64,000 bases of DNA from Prorocentrum cordatum (lineage: Eukaryota > Sar > Dinophyceae > Prorocentrales > Prorocentraceae), in assembly GCA_963575745.1 (NCBI GenBank), contig CAUYUJ010022093.1:323831-387830 (forward strand), in the 5' to 3' direction. Position numbers and translations under genes: made by a program. Each line of letters begins with the position of its first letter. The first letter of the stretch is position 1. Below are positions 20,136 to 32,061 of the stretch, piece by piece. The notes beneath the pieces are model-generated. The model was not told where the DNA came from and made no database searches. It worked only from the letters and a program-made list of their open reading frames with translations.

Positions 20136-20914
20136 ACCTCCCCCGCCTCCCTCCTCCTCCCTCTCAAGGCCCTCCTCCTCCCTCCCCCTTTCCCCCTCCT
20201 CTTGCCTCCCTCCCTCGTAGCCGTCCTGTCTCAGGCCTTTGAGGCGCTGAGCTTGCCAGCGCGTGCTTCAGAGCGGCTCGTGCGTGCGAGCCAGGCTGTC
20301 GCCCTCGCGCGCAGCCCGTCCGCTGGCCAGCGGGGTGGATGGGCCCGCCGCCGCACGACGTCTTCTCCAGGGCGCGCAGGCCCCACTCTTGGGGGTGTCG
20401 CTGCGGCTGCTGGGACAGCCTGGCGCGTCGGATCAGGTGCTGCGAGTGCGGCTCCGTCGCCCCAGCTCGGACTTTGGCCCGGGCTGGTCTGGTCATGGAC
20501 CGCCTGGCTTCTCGCCCCGTCCCAAACAGCATGCCTCCCCCTCGTCCTCCTCCCTCTCTTCTCTCCTCCTCCGTCTCCCTCCTCCTCCCTCCTCCTCTTC
20601 GTACTCCTCCTCCTCCTCCCCTCCTCCTCCTCCTCCTCCTCCTCCTCCTCCTCCTCCTCCACCTCCTCGCAACTTCCTGCTTTGGGGGGGGGGGGGGGGT
20701 CGGGCTCCGCATGGCTGCGAAGCCTGGGTCCGCCAGAGGGGATACTTCTTCGTCCCATTTCGCGAAGGCCATCCCCAGAGCCAACCGCTCAGGCGTCGGC
20801 CGAAGCCGTGGACCCGATCGCGCTGCCGCTATAGATGAACGAGAGTCGCTGGGCAAGGGCAGCAAGGATTCAGCCCCATAGCGGATATCTGCGGGAACAG
20901 AAACATCCCACCGA
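20136..20914. other. CCT-rich and GC-rich, no gene recognised
   Basis: CCT tracts at 20140-20215 and 20540-20665, then a G run at 20684-20698. Frames on both strands are open but unrecognised. Confidence 0.45.
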
Positions 20915-21015
20915 TACCGCTAGTCTCCGGACCCTCCCCCGGGGCGCGCTCTGACCAGGATTTCCGATACGAATCCAGCCGTGGCGACGAGGAAAGGGCA
21001 GCGGCATATCGGTAC
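20915..21015 (+). repeat. CCAGCCGTGGCGAC interspersed repeat, copy
   Basis: ACCGCTAGTCTCCGGACCC, GGGGCGCGCTCTGACCAG, AATCCAGCCGTGGCGACGAG, GCATATCGGTACC. The ends suggest an inverted GGTATCGGTACC-like terminus. Confidence 0.6.
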
Positions 21016-21104
21016 CCCTCCCTCCTCCGAACATCGCTGGCCGCCCTCCAGTTACTAACTAGAGGCCTCCCTGATGGGGTTGGAGAAGATGGGGTAGGTG
21101 GATC

Positions 21105-21245
21105 GCGCCGCAACGCCGATGATGCATCGGCGATGCACCGGCGATGTCGGCGATGCACCAGCGACGTCGGCGTGGACAAACATCTGGCAAGCCGAATCGT
21201 CGATGAATCGGCGATGCGGCGCGATCCTCTGACCCCATCCACTCT
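21105..21245 (+). repeat. GATGCATCGGCGATG repeat, copy 1
   Basis: Short overlapping iterations of GCGATGCACCGGCGATGTCG, with ATCGTCGATGAATCGGCGAT. A second copy is at 48965-49185. Confidence 0.75.
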
Positions 21246-21968
21246 GACCCCATCTCCTGGGCGGCCCAGGGCCCGATCGAGTCCCGGCGCTGCCCCCCGC
21301 TGCGCGCGCCCCGAGGGGCTCCTCCGCGTCGCAGCGCGACTGCTGCAGCTGCAGCCAGCCGCCGGCGAGCGCCAGCGAACAGCCCACAGCGTGCCCCGCG
21401 CAGGCGCCGGCCCGGCCGCGGCTGGCGCCGAGCGCGTGCGCAAGGCCCCGCGGCGGGCGGCGGGAGGCCGACATTGGCGGCGCGCACAAGGGGGGAAGGG
21501 GAGGGGGGAGGGGCTTCTTGGAAGCAGGCTGCCTCCATATTGGAATCGGCACCATGCCTCAGTGCAGGAACAAGCCACTGCCATGCGAGACGCCGTGACA
21601 GTGCACCTTCCCCCTGAGCCTCGAAGCCCCGTACGGGGTGCGGCAGCCCGGGTGCCTGACCCTCGCGTCACCCGTGCTGCACACGAAGCACACGGGACGC
21701 GCACGAGGGCCAAAGATTGGCCGAGGAGGCTGCTTCTCAAAAGCGCCGGCCTGCCGTCTATTTGACAAGGCGCTCGCCGTCTAAGGAGCAGCCTCCTTCT
21801 AAGAAGCCTTCCCCCCTCCTCTTGCCCCCCCTCTGCGCGTGGCCGAGGACAGCGAGAGACGCTGGAGGAGGCGGCCGGCCACCGCCATGGCGGCGGGGGG
21901 GGCGGCCATGTCGCGGCCGATGCCGCCAGGCCTCGGGCCCGCGCGGCTGCGATCCCACCCAAGACATG
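21246..21968. other. GC-rich, no gene recognised
   Basis: Long open frames on the minus strand reflect base composition. No recognised domain. Confidence 0.4.
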
Positions 21969-22143
21969 CCCGCGTCGTGGAAAGATCAGGACGGGAGGTT
22001 TTTGGCCGTTCCGGGCCTATGTGGGCATGTTGCGGGCACCAGGATCGTAAAAAGGCGACTCGGGATGCAAAACCAGCCCTGAGGAAGGGGTCGGGACTTC
22101 TGGGGACCCCGTGCCGACAAACATAGGACATCGCATGTCTGGG
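21969..22143 (+). mobile_element. MITE-A element
   Basis: TCGTGGAAAGATCAGGACGG, then ACTCGGGATGCAAAACCAG, GGTCGGGACTTCTGGGG, ending GACATCGCATGTCTGGG. Same order and spacing as the copy at 40008-40193. Confidence 0.75.
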
Positions 22144-22692
22144 ACTCGATGATCCTCAGAACGTGTGTTAGCGCCAACGTGTGCTTGTCCACTGGAGGCC
22201 TCCGACGAATCGCAGGCGGAGCGGGCCGACTCGAGCTGCGTGCTACTAGCGGAGCTGACCACGGCAAACACATTTTGGGGAAACACACGTCATAGGGATC
22301 ATCGGCTCATGCCAAGAGGATGGGGCTGCGGGCGCAGGGGTGGGCTGGTCGACACTTCCACCGCTGCCTGGTGGGACCTCTCAGCCTTTCGCGCCATGGC
22401 AAAATCGCAACGCCTGGTTTTCTTCAATTTTCAGCATGGGGGGGGCCCTTATCGGGCCCAGTGGCGTCAACAAAAAGACTCAGGATGAAAAGCAAGTCCC
22501 GGGGAAGGAGTCTACACCCCTCTGGGATCACCTCCGGGGGCTCGCGTTGCGAGGAAATCACAACGTCATAGTCCTGGGGATGAGTGCTGGCTGGAGAGAC
22601 GAAGGCGACGACGACGAGGATAACAACACAACAACGGCGAGGCCGCCAGATCCTCTTTCGCGACCTCTTCGCCCAGAGGCCGATCTTCCATC
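22144..22692. other. no gene; MITE-A fragment
   Basis: 22435-22570 carries MITE-A words (GACTCAGGATGAAAAGCAAG). Nothing else recognised. Confidence 0.4.
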
Positions 22693-22977
22693 CCACGTCG
22701 CAGCTCGACAGGCCGGGGCGCCTGGGCCCAGCCCCCAAGACGCGCCGAAACTGGAGGCAACCCTGCGGCGAGTTTTGGCTCCGAGTCAGAGAGAGGATGG
22801 CGGAGGACGGCGAGGCCGTCGACACCGACGGTGCGGTCGTCGCGCGAGCCCTGAACTTATATGCCGTGCGCAGACGCGCACGCAGACCAGCTGCGCAAGG
22901 GGGAGGGGCTGTGCTCCTCGCCGTCCCTCCTGGGGACGCCCCACAGCGACAACGATCCCTCGAGACGGCCGCACTGA
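22693..22977 (+). CDS. exon-like patch, unrecognised protein
   Basis: The plus frame reads NWRQPCGEFWLRVRERMA, EDGEAVDTDGAVVARALNL, YAVRRRARR, and ends where the 165-bp AT-rich element begins. The balanced composition suggests coding. No family recognised, and splice sites are uncertain. The same stretch is open on the other strand, so confidence is low. Confidence 0.3.
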
Positions 22978-23140
22978 AGGGGCCCCAGGACACACAAATA
23001 AATACACACAAATAAAAAGATTCCACATATTTTCCTATATTTTCTGGGTTTCTGTCTTCCCGCCCACTTCCCATACTTTCCCATATTTTCTGGGGAATCC
23101 AGGATTAATTGTGTCTGTATGTTTCTTTTCCTCCTGACGC
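22978..23140. mobile_element. 165-bp AT-rich repeat, copy 2
   Basis: GGGGCCCCAGGACACACAAA, ATACACACAAATAA, CCCATATTTTCTGGGG, TTCTTTTCCTCCTGAC. It is almost colinear with the copies at 17529 and 24661. Confidence 0.8.
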
Positions 23141-24001
23141 ACGCACGCGTGGCCCTGCGCAGTGACCCCCGGTGCGCGGCTCGCCGACCGCTGCCTGCGG
23201 TGCGGCAGCAGCGGCCCGCGTGCGGGGGCGCAGCGCCCCCGCCCCCCCCCCAGGGAAGCCGCTCGCCGAGGGACGCTATCATGGCGAAGGGGCCCCTCTC
23301 GCGGAGCCAGCAGGTGTGGACGTCTCAATCTCGCTCCCGCCGCCCTCCTCTGGCCTGCCGCCGTCGGAGCCGCCGCCGCGCTCCTACGTCTGCCGGCTCT
23401 CCGCCGGACTCCGCCGATGGCGAGCAGGCGTTGAGGGCGAGAGGCCCTTTCTGGAACGCTGTGCGTGCGGCCAAAGGTTCCCCGAGTGTGGCTGGCCATG
23501 GCGCTCGGCGAGAGCGGCGACATTCGATCGAGGTGGCCTGTGGCCGATGTTCGGTCGAGGTCGAAGTGGTTCGGCGAGAGCGGCTCTCGCCGAGCAGTCT
23601 CGACCGAACATCGGCCTCGAGACGGCCCCCCTCGGCCTACCTAGCCGCCCTCGAACCCTCCTGCCGCTCGGGATCTTGCGCTCCTTCGCGTGCCCCGTGC
23701 GTCCCCAGCCATCTGGCGACCCGAAGCCCTTGATGTAGAAGCCGGCTCGGCGCTCGGGGGCGCGCGGCGGCCGAATGGTCGCATCGAGCGGACGTGCCCC
23801 GCCCGACAAGTGTCGAGGCCGACTCGGCTCGGGGGCGTGTAACGGCCACATCGGCCGCGTCGAGCGCACTGGAGGATGGGGCAGGATAAGCAGCAGGAGG
23901 AAGATCGAGGTCTTCGGAAGATCCTGCCATCAGGAGCCCCCCGTGAGCCTCTGCAGACGCAGGGGCAAAGACACCTGCCACCTGGACCTACACAGCGGAA
24001 G
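23141..24001. other. GC-rich, no gene; hairpin at 23540-23620
   Basis: The hairpin is CCGATGTTCGGTCGAG paired with CTCGACCGAACATCGG. A direct duplication of a GGCTCGG...CATCGAGCG block lies at 23745-23875. No gene recognised. Confidence 0.45.
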
Positions 24002-24160
24002 CTTCTTAGCAGGCAGGGGGGCACCTGGTCACCGGCCGCCTTCCAGACAGGCGGGGGGCTTCTTAGCAGGCAGGGGGCTTCTTAGCAGGCAGGTTTTTGT
24101 TACAGGGGCTGCTAAGACAGCTTCTCAAGCAGGAGGGCTTCAAGAAGGCCCGTGCCCTTC
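24002..24160 (+). repeat. short CTTCTTAGCAGGCAGGGGG repeats
   Basis: The word CTTCTTAGCAGGCAGG occurs three times (about 24002, 24058, 24078), followed by a diverged CTTCTCAAGCAGG. Confidence 0.7.
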
Positions 24161-24660
24161 GCGCCACCCCCTCCGACGCCCCGAGGAGGTCGGAGGTGGT
24201 CGGCCAACCCAGCGACCCCAGTCCCCGACGCCTTGTCTGGCGTTGACGTCGCGAAACCCCTGAACGTCTCGGCCCCTTCCGCTGGACTGGTTTTTCATCC
24301 CAAGTCGTGCTTCAACTGTCCTGTGACCCGTAGCATGAGCCCCCAAAGCCGAGGACTGCCCCAACTCTTCCGCCGCACCTGTTGCACGACGCGAGGGGTG
24401 TGGGTCCTCTCGGTCCCTCCTCCACGAAGACTTGGTCCCAGGACCTGTCGAGAGGTGCGCTCTGGCCAGATTCTCGAGGCGGATCCAGCCCTGGCGACGA
24501 AGCGTTCCCTGGAGAACTGCCAAAACAAAAACTCGATGCTCGAATCTGGAACACCGATTCTCGAGACGGGTCCAGCCGTGGCACCGAGAGGCCACCCAGG
24601 CGGACCCGCCAAGGCCAAGCGCGTCTGAAGGCCTTCCCTAAGTGGTTTGCCCTCCCTGCT
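24161..24660. other. no gene; fragments of interspersed repeats
   Basis: A reverse MITE-A fragment at 24280-24400 (TTTTTCATCCCAAGTCG) and two CCAGCC.TGGCGAC-type blocks at 24430-24600. Confidence 0.45.
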
Positions 24661-24826
24661 TGAAGGGGCCCTGGGACACACAAATAAATACACACAAATA
24701 ACATGATTCCCCATATTTTCTCATATTTTCTGGGGTTTTGTCTTCCCCCCCACTTCCCATATTTTCCTATATTTTCTGGGAATCGCCGATTAATTGTGTC
24801 TGTGTGTTTTTTCCCCTCCTGACTGC
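24661..24826. mobile_element. 165-bp AT-rich repeat, copy 3
   Basis: GGGGCCCTGGGACACACAAA, ATACACACAAATAA, TTCCCATATTTTCC, TTTTTTCCCCTCCTGAC. Closest to copy 2. Confidence 0.8.
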
Positions 24827-25244
24827 TCGCCGCCGACACGCACGCGGCGCACACGCGCCCCGGTCGCAACACCCGCCGGTCGCCCCCCCGACCGAAGCGC
24901 CCAAGAGGCCGCCGAAGGGCCGCCGACCCCAAGGACCGACGCCCCCTCGGAGCTGGCATCGCGAGGGGAACACCACTACAATTAGGGCCCCAGGGCCCAC
25001 CTTCGTGCTGCGCCCGTTTCCGAGCGGCATCCAGCTGTGAGGGCTCCGGGGCCCGACACCTGGCGAGATTGCACGGCGGGAGGAAGACTGCTAGGCCCGG
25101 ATCTGAGGGTCGTCACATCTGTTCGACGCCTGCCCCCTGGATGTCCCGACCCCGAGTCCAGAGCCCCGAGGGGGCCCGCCCGGATGCCGGAGACCGAGAG
25201 ACAGACCCCAAGATCCTGACGGTGTTCAGGACGCTTGCGGGCAT
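24827..25244. other. no gene recognised
   Basis: Open frames without recognisable product. Confidence 0.35.
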
Positions 25245-25425
25245 GAAAAGTATCCACATCCACTGCGTCTTGAAGTCTCGGGTTCCTGTCCCCAGAAAGC
25301 AGAGGCGCAGCTGATATGGACAAAAGCCTGGCCCCCAGAGGCTAGATCTTTCTCCATATCCGCTGCGCCTGGGCAATTTGGCACCTCTGCCCAGACAGTC
25401 CCATACGCAGCGGGTGTGGACACAA
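25245..25425. mobile_element. nested fold-back element
   Basis: The outer ends ATCCACATCCACTGCG and CGCAGCGGGTGTGGAC are inverted matches. Inner copies GCGCAGCTGATATGGAC and CCATATCCGCTGCGCC repeat the same motif, giving a hairpin within a hairpin. Confidence 0.6.
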
Positions 25426-25489
25426 ATCTTGCCCGCAGCGCTGGATGCCTCGAAGGAGCCGCCGCCCTCGGGGGCCTTCAGGAGGGGCA

Positions 25490-25705
25490 GGAGAGCCCAG
25501 AATCGAATCGACAAGTCGGATCGGCGATCGACATGAATCGGATCAACGGAAATCGGCAACCGAGCCAGGAAAAAACGAATCGGCAAGCATCGGCAGGCAA
25601 GTAGGCCTCCATTGATAAATCGGATGCCAAATCGGAATCCGAAGTCGAATCGAATCGGAATCGGAAGCCATCGAAATCGATCAAATCGAATCGGAGGAAT
25701 CGAAA
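25490..25705 (+). repeat. degenerate AATCG pentanucleotide repeat
   Basis: Iterated GAATCGAATCG, CGGAATCGG and AAATCG words over about 215 bp. Confidence 0.8.
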
Positions 25706-25869
25706 CGAGCCCTGGAGGGGGGCGTCCACGAGGGGGCTTTGCACATCCTGGCCCGGGGCACGCGCGCGCGAGGAGGGGGGGGGCCAAGGGACGTGCTCGG
25801 ATGAGAACAGGGGGGGCACGGAGTCTGGGGAGGCTTCCTGGCCCCGGCCATGATAATATGATAATAATA

Positions 25870-26242
25870 TGCACCCTCCCTCCTCCTCCTCCCTCCCCCC
25901 TCCTCCTCCTCCTCCTCCTCCTCCTCCTCCTCCTCCTCCTCCTCCTCCTCCTCCTCCTCCTCCTCCTCCTCCTCCTCCCTCCTCCTCCTCCTCCTCCTCC
26001 TCCTCCTCCTCCCTCCTCCTCCTCCTCCTCCTCCTCCTCCCCCTTCTCCTCCCCTCCTCCTCCTCCTCCTCCTCCTCCTCCTCCTCCTCCTCCTCCTCCT
26101 CCTCCTCCCCTCCTCCTCCTCCCTCCTCCTCCTCCTCCTCCTCCTCCTCCTCCTCCTCCTCCTCCTCCCCTCCTCCCCCTCCTCCTCCTCCTCTTCCTCC
26201 TCCTCCTCCTCCTCCTCTTCCTCCTCTTCCTCCTCCTCCTCC
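25870..26242 (+). repeat. CCT trinucleotide tract
   Basis: About 370 bp of CCT with few interruptions, one of the longest such tracts in the window. Confidence 0.95.
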
Positions 26243-27159
26243 CGCCCTGGTCATCACCCGCCTCTTGGCCACCCCCGACCCTGAGATCCAACGGTGCGAA
26301 CAACATGCCACATCGCGGAGCCTCACGACCGGAGACCCAGACCACGTCCCTCTGCTGCATGTTTCAAGCCGGTTCGATCGGTGAGGGTCTCTGGGGGCGC
26401 GAAACCGCCCAGCGTGAAGCATTGCAACGCCCGGATCTCAAGGTATGCTTCCCCCCGAGGAGAGGCGCCCGGGAGCGCCCGAGCCTTCGCCCGCAGAGCT
26501 CTCGCCAGGCACCCCGGCCCGCCGCACAGCAGCTCGGCCGCCAGTGGCGCGCCGCGCGCGCAGCGGCGCGGCCGCATGGCGCCGAGCTCCCGCGCGGCCA
26601 GGGGTGGGGCAGCTCCATCCTCCTTGCGCTCTCCTCGCTCCTCCCGGCCCCGGTCCTCGCTCCTCCGCCTCCGACGGAGGGGCACGAGCCTCCGCGCGAC
26701 GCGAGAGAGCTGCGGGGGCCTCCACGAGAAGGCCTCTCGGCCTGCGCAGGGACAGCCCCCTCAGGTAGTCCCGGCTGGCCTCGGCAGGCCCCCCGAGTTC
26801 AGCCTGGGGCGGTCTCAACACGCTGGCGCCGCCTCCGGCGGCGCCCAGGGCTGGGACGTTGAGACCGCCCCGGGCCCGTGCAATCCGAAGCCTTACCACC
26901 ACCGCGACGTGAGAACATCGGGAGCGTCCAAGACGCGGGCATCCGAGACGAGGGCTCGCCAATCATGGCCCGGGGGCACGTGTGCGGCCCAGGGGGGAGC
27001 CCAGGGAAGTGCTGAAACCAAGAGAAGCGGCCCTGAAAAGCGGGCAGGTACCATGACCCCCCTCGCCCCTCTCTTGGCCGCCCCGCCAGAAATCACGGCG
27101 GAAGGCTCTTCCCTAGACAGTGCTTGCAATTGTGCGTTCATGCTTCTGCTGGCGAATAC
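26243..27159. other. GC-rich, no gene; perfect-looking hairpin at 26805-26873
   Basis: GGGGCGGTCTCAAC (26805) pairs with GTTGAGACCGCCCC (26858), with an inner GGCGCCGCC/GGCGGCGCC stem. The remainder is GC-rich with unassignable frames. Confidence 0.5.
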
Positions 27160-27330
27160 CCATCGGTCGGAAGAAGTAGGTAGAAACATTGGAGGCGTTG
27201 AACGTAGATTGGGTGTTCGCCCGCCCCTGAAAGAGGACGGAAAAGGTGAAGCCACTGCATCATTGAAGCATGAAGACGCTTAAAGAGATTGGTATCTGGG
27301 CCTCCAAAAATATCAACTGTCGACGACCGA
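27160..27330 (+). repeat. TCGGAAGAAGT repeat, copy 3
   Basis: CCATCGGTCGGAAGAAGT, GTAGATTGGGTG, CATCATTGAAGC. It shares the order of blocks with the copies at 1568 and 17131. Confidence 0.65.
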
Positions 27331-28234
27331 TGGGTACTTGGGTGGGGCTCCGCTGGGGGTTCGCCTGGTCGGCGCTTGTGGGCCCCTCTTGAGGGCGCCC
27401 CGGGCGCTGGCCGGGTCTGCCGAGGTTGCGTTTGGTGGGCGCCAGTGGAAGGAACAAGGTGAACATATTGTTGACGGTGCTGTTTCAAGCGAGAGGAGAG
27501 GAGACATCGCCCACGCCTGACCATTGCCCAACTCGTGCCGGGGAGTCGGCAGACAACCCTGCCGCAGGACCTCCATCGCCCTTTCCTCCCGAGTGAGACA
27601 AGCAAGAAACCAGACGGCCACTGATACGAGTTGCCCTCAAAACGTATCAGACCGAAAATGCAGACATTGTGACGTTCCCCCCCGCCGCCTGGCCTGCACG
27701 GTGCTTGCGGTGGCCTGCCACTGTGCGACCCCCGTCGGGGGTCCTATTCTCGCCACGGCGGGCCCGCCTCGGAATTCCTGGCCAGGACGCGCCCAGGAGA
27801 GGGGTCGCTGGAGGGAGGAAGAGGAAGAGATGGATGAGGAACAAAACGAACTGGCTATGTTGGTTCTCCCTTGTGAGGCCCAGGTGCGACGTCTGCTGCA
27901 TCGCGGTGATCATGGGGCCCTGAAAGAGACGCATCTACCTCCCAAGGCAGGACTTGTGCTGGACAGGTTCCACCTATCTGGGCGCGAACGGCACGGTGTC
28001 ACAACTCCTGGTCGACCCCCCTCCTTGGGAGGCCCGAGCGCGATGCCTGCACCATCGTGGTGGTCATTTACCTCCCCCTCCCCCGAAAGGGCTCTCCACT
28101 TGAAAGGTCCCATAAATGAGTATGGGTGCGAACGGGGCCGTGTAATGAACAGCCCTGGGTGGCTCCACATTGGGATACCTGGACGGGATGCCTCATAGCA
28201 CTTTTTTTTCAGAAGGCTCTGAAGAAAGCCACCT
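27331..28234. other. no gene recognised
   Basis: Several frames on both strands are open for 80-220 codons, but none gives a recognisable domain or splice pattern. Confidence 0.35.
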
Positions 28235-28470
28235 TCGAGTATGAGCGACTGGTCGTGAGTGAATGTTGTGAGCGAATCTAGACCTCAACGACTAGGCATG
28301 TGGAAGTTTGAGGATGAGTGGATCAGATCTCTATCAACTGAGTGCGAATGAGTCTGAGTATCAGTGTGTTTGTATGAGGGACTGCGTTTGAGCGGTTGGA
28401 TACGAATTGGTCTGGGCCTGAGTATGAGCGAGTCCAAATATGATTTGGCCTGGATGTGGAAAAATCTGGG
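28235..28470 (+). repeat. degenerate GAGTGTGAGCGAGTCT repeat, copy 1
   Basis: Words such as GAGTATGAGCGA, GCGAATGAGTCTGAGTAT and GGGCCTGAGTATGAGCGAG. A longer array of the same type is at 52081-52480. Confidence 0.7.
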
Positions 28471-30715
28471 AGCGATTGCGTCTGGGTGACAGCGACGTGA
28501 GTGTGGCTTCGGGTTGAGGAGTGCAGGCGGCAGGGAGGGAAGGGATGCGAAGGTAAGATGGAGGCGCGTCACTGGCAGCAGCAAGAACACCACTTTCACG
28601 ACATGGGGAACACAGAAATCAAAGCCGCCCTCCGCCTCCTCCTCCTCCTCCTGCTCCTCCTCCTCCTCCTCAACATCCTCCTCCTCCTCCTCCTCCTCCG
28701 GGGCATACAGCGCATGCAATGGTGACGACCCCGGTGGCGCTGCAGACTGCGGCGGCGACGGCAAAGGCAGGCGGCGACGGCGGCGGCCACGACTTGGGCA
28801 GCGGCTGGCGCGTGAGCGGGCGGTCTTGCTCCCTTTTGGAAGCCGCAAGCCCCGCGGAGGCCCAGTGCGTGCCGAGCCCACGCGCCACCGAGGTCGCCGA
28901 TGCAGCGCAGCCAGGGGTCGCCTCCCGCGGGGCAGCGCGGGCGATGCCGCCGTCGCCGACGCCCACGCCAAGAGTGCCGTCGTCGCCGTCGCCGCGGCCG
29001 ACGCGGTCCTCGGGGCCAGGTGCGGGGAGGACTGTCGGGCGGGCAGATGTCTGGCAGCAGCTCCTCGGAGGCCTTCGTGAGGACGGGTAGGGGCTATATC
29101 AAGCCGGGCCAGGGAGCCATGAAGCTCGATCTTAGATCGGATTCGGCCGGGACTTGGGGGGCGGATTCGGACTCGGCTGGCTGGATAAGTTAAGGCCGGT
29201 TTTCGACCACGGATATACCAGCGCCGACGCCGAATTGAACCTCCCTGGAGTTGCACCCTAACATGCAGGGGGCATGGCGAGCCCGAACCCCGGAGACCGC
29301 GAGCAACGCATCACGACCACCCGGCTTTTCCTGAGGTCGGACCGCGGGACGTTCGGTCCAGGCCGTGCGTCTATGTACAAGACGGCCCAGCGTGAAGACC
29401 TGGACACGGGAATCGGGGAACAGAGCCATGGAGCGAGCCCAGGTCGAGCACAATGTAAGCACCACGCCGGGAGTCCAGGGAGCGTGCTCGGCCAATAGAG
29501 AGCACGCAGGCGACCCCATCCTCAGGTCGAGCGGCTAGGAAGTTGTACCAGGAACGCAGGATAGTGTTTTACAGGACAGTGCTTCGGTGCGTTTCGGGAA
29601 AGTTTGAGAGCCCTGGGCCACCCGAACCACCTACAAACATCAAGCCAATCCAACCACCATCCCATCCCAGACACTTCGAACAAACTACCACTTGCACAAA
29701 TGACACGTTGACGATAACATGCATTTTGCCGATGCGGAGCGAAGCTTCCCTGGGCCCTGTTGAGATCACCCCGAACAAACTAGTGAGTGGCACGGAAAGT
29801 GGAAGCGAAAGAGAGAGGGGGGGCGAAGGAGGCGGAAGATAGATCGCGCCGCGCCACGGACAAAACTTCGGCAACGCTGGGCGCAGCCTCAGCGCCGAAC
29901 GCCCCGGCTGCGGCGTCGTCCTAAGGCACGACGATGGTCCCAGCGTCCTACGGCAAGCTTCCCAACTGGCCTCATAAGAACCCTGAGGTCCAAGGTGGCG
30001 GAAACATGCAACATCGCGCAAGATCGCGGAGCCTTGGACCCCATCCTTCTGCGGCAGTTCTCGAGCAAGCTCGATCTTCATCTGCAACAAGAGAGTGACA
30101 CTGGGCAAGAGTGACCTGTGGTGCCGCAATAGGGCTCAAGCCAGAGCAAGACAGGCGCGCCAGCCAGTGCTGGCGGCACCTCTGTCCTGTGGACCCGCAG
30201 CAAAGATCACTCAGGCGAAGGGTCACGCTCACCCGGAGCCTGGATCTGGCAGGGTCCAACGCCCAATGCGAAACCGTTGCCAGGGAGCCCACAGAGGGCG
30301 CACGTACGCGCCCAGCCGCCATGCATATGGCCCCCACGTCCGCGGGGCCAGCCTCGCGACACGAGCGCCCGCGCACTGCGCACTTTCGAAACCGGCGTGG
30401 CTTCATGTGCGCGTGGGTCCTTCCTCCGCTCCCGAACTGCAGCGCCCGGATCTCGGGGAAGTGCGCCAGGCGCCGCACGGCTACCACCTCTGCTGCTCCC
30501 CGGACCTCGCCAGGGGTGCGTGCTGGCCAGGACTTCGAGGCGAATCCAGCCATGGCGACGAGGGCCTCCCAGGAGGCCCAAGCAGGCGAACACAAGGGAA
30601 GGGTCGGCCGCCGCTGCCGAGACCATTCGGCGCGCCGCCCGGGGGTTTGCCGGCGAGGCCGCCGGGCGCGCGCGGCACGAGGAAGTTCGAGGGTCAACGA
30701 TCGCGGAGAACTTGC
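28471..30715. other. no gene recognised; CCT run and an interspersed repeat
   Basis: A CCT run at 28633-28705. A GAATCCAGCCATGGCGACGA block (CCAGCCGTGGCGAC family) lies at about 30500-30580. The frames at 28700-29190 and 30100-30700 are GC-driven, and I cannot assign them. Confidence 0.35.
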
Positions 30716-31080
30716 CCCCAATCCTGTGGTGTTGGGTCCTCGTTCTGAAATGGCGGTGCCCCGAGTCATCCTTCCTCCTCCACCCTCCCTCCTCCCATCC
30801 CTGCCTCTGCCCTTCGCATGCCCATGCCGACACACGCACACGCCTCGCACGTTTCTTGCCCCCGCACGGAGCTCCACCGAAGGCCCCAGCGGCAGGGTCC
30901 AGATGGCGGCCCCGCACACATGTCAGCACACATCGGGAGCTCCACCGAAGGCCCGAGCGGCAAAGTCCGCATGGCAATGGCGACCCCGCACCCATGTCGG
31001 CACACTCCCCACACGCTCCTTGGCCCCATCGAGGTCTGCCCTATCATTTGTCCCACCTGACTTGCTGCACTCGCACCTGC
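30716..31080 (+). repeat. interspersed repeat family E, copy 1
   Basis: ATCCTGTGGTGTTGGGTCCT, then a pyrimidine run with CATCCCTGCCTCTGC, then two or three diverged GGAGCTCCACCGAAGGCCC units. The same order, with many more units, occurs at 61141-62290. Confidence 0.7.
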
Positions 31081-31250
31081 AGATGGGTCGAGGAGGAGGA
31101 GGAGGAGGAGGAGGAGGAGGAGGAGGAGGATGAACAGGAGGAGGAGGAGGAGCAGGAGGAGCAGCAGGAGCAGGAGGAGGAGGAGTTAAAGTAGCCTGAG
31201 CAAGAGGAGGAGGACGAGGAGGAGGAGGAGGAGGAGGAGGAGGAGGAGAC
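31081..31250 (+). repeat. GGA trinucleotide run
   Basis: GAGGAGGAG with GAGCAGGAG interruptions. Confidence 0.9.
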
Positions 31251-31679
31251 TTGCGCCCTGATGATCTGCATGTCTTTTAGGCGAGCCGCCGCGTGGCGGC
31301 AGCAGCTCGTCCCAGCGACCCTCCCGCGCCAAGCGGTGCCGCGCTGGGGCGCCAAGCGGCCGGGACCGCGCTGCGAGGCTGGCGTCCAGGTGGGGCCCCA
31401 AGCGACCGCGGACGGCTGGCCACCATCGAGGACGATGGGAGCCATGACCACGAGAAGGGTGCACTGGCTCGGAGGGGGCAGCCTCGACCCGGAATCGGCG
31501 ATACGTCGCCGATGGATCGGCGATGGGCCCCCGAGTGCTGGAGCCGCACCCTCACGGGCGGGACGGGCTATCGGGCCTCTATCGGCGATGAATGGGCGGC
31601 TTGGGGTCGATGAATTCCCCCCTGAGCCGATACCCTCCTATCATCGCCCCCGATTTTTACCTCGCTGGAGAAGCGGCTG
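31251..31679. other. no gene; GATCGGCGATG repeat at 31485-31625
   Basis: The block CGTCGCCGATGGATCGGCGA, CGGGACGGGCTATCGGG, TTGGGGTCGATGA recurs with the same order at 49250-49385. Confidence 0.55.
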
Positions 31680-31912
31680 TCCCAGAGATCCGACGTCGCG
31701 AGAAGAATGCAACATCGCCGAACATCACAATCCCGGACACGCTCGCGTGATCGCGTCGTGGAAAAAAGCACGACGGAGAATACTTTTGCCGATCTCTCGG
31801 CCTCTGGGGGCCCTCGCCGGGCCCCAGGACAGTCAAAAAACAACCCGGGAGGAAACCCAGCCCTGGAGAAAGGGTCGGGCCCTCCGGGGATATGGAAGCG
31901 ATCAGGACATGA
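31680..31912 (+). mobile_element. MITE-A element with extra left segment
   Basis: Starts CCCAGAGATCCGACGTCGCG. It then has CGTCGTGGAAAAAAGCACGA, GGGCCCTCGCCGGGCCCC and GAGAAAGGGTCGGGCC. The left part is longer than in other copies. Confidence 0.6.
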
Positions 31913-32061
31913 CCGGCGCCCCGGACCCCCGAAGCCTCTCTCGAGCAGGACCGCTCCGCGGCGGCCCCGCGGGCCCGAGCGAGGGCGAGCACGCCGGGTG
32001 CAGAGCGAAGCCTGCAGTCGCCAGGATCTCGGCTTGGTGCGGTGCCCGGGCCGTTCGGCAC

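Noticed and set aside
30115-30138. CCGCAATAGGGCTCAAG as a second spliced-leader relic.
   Set aside because: Only the last eight bases fit. The CCGTAGCCAT block is absent and no coding region follows.
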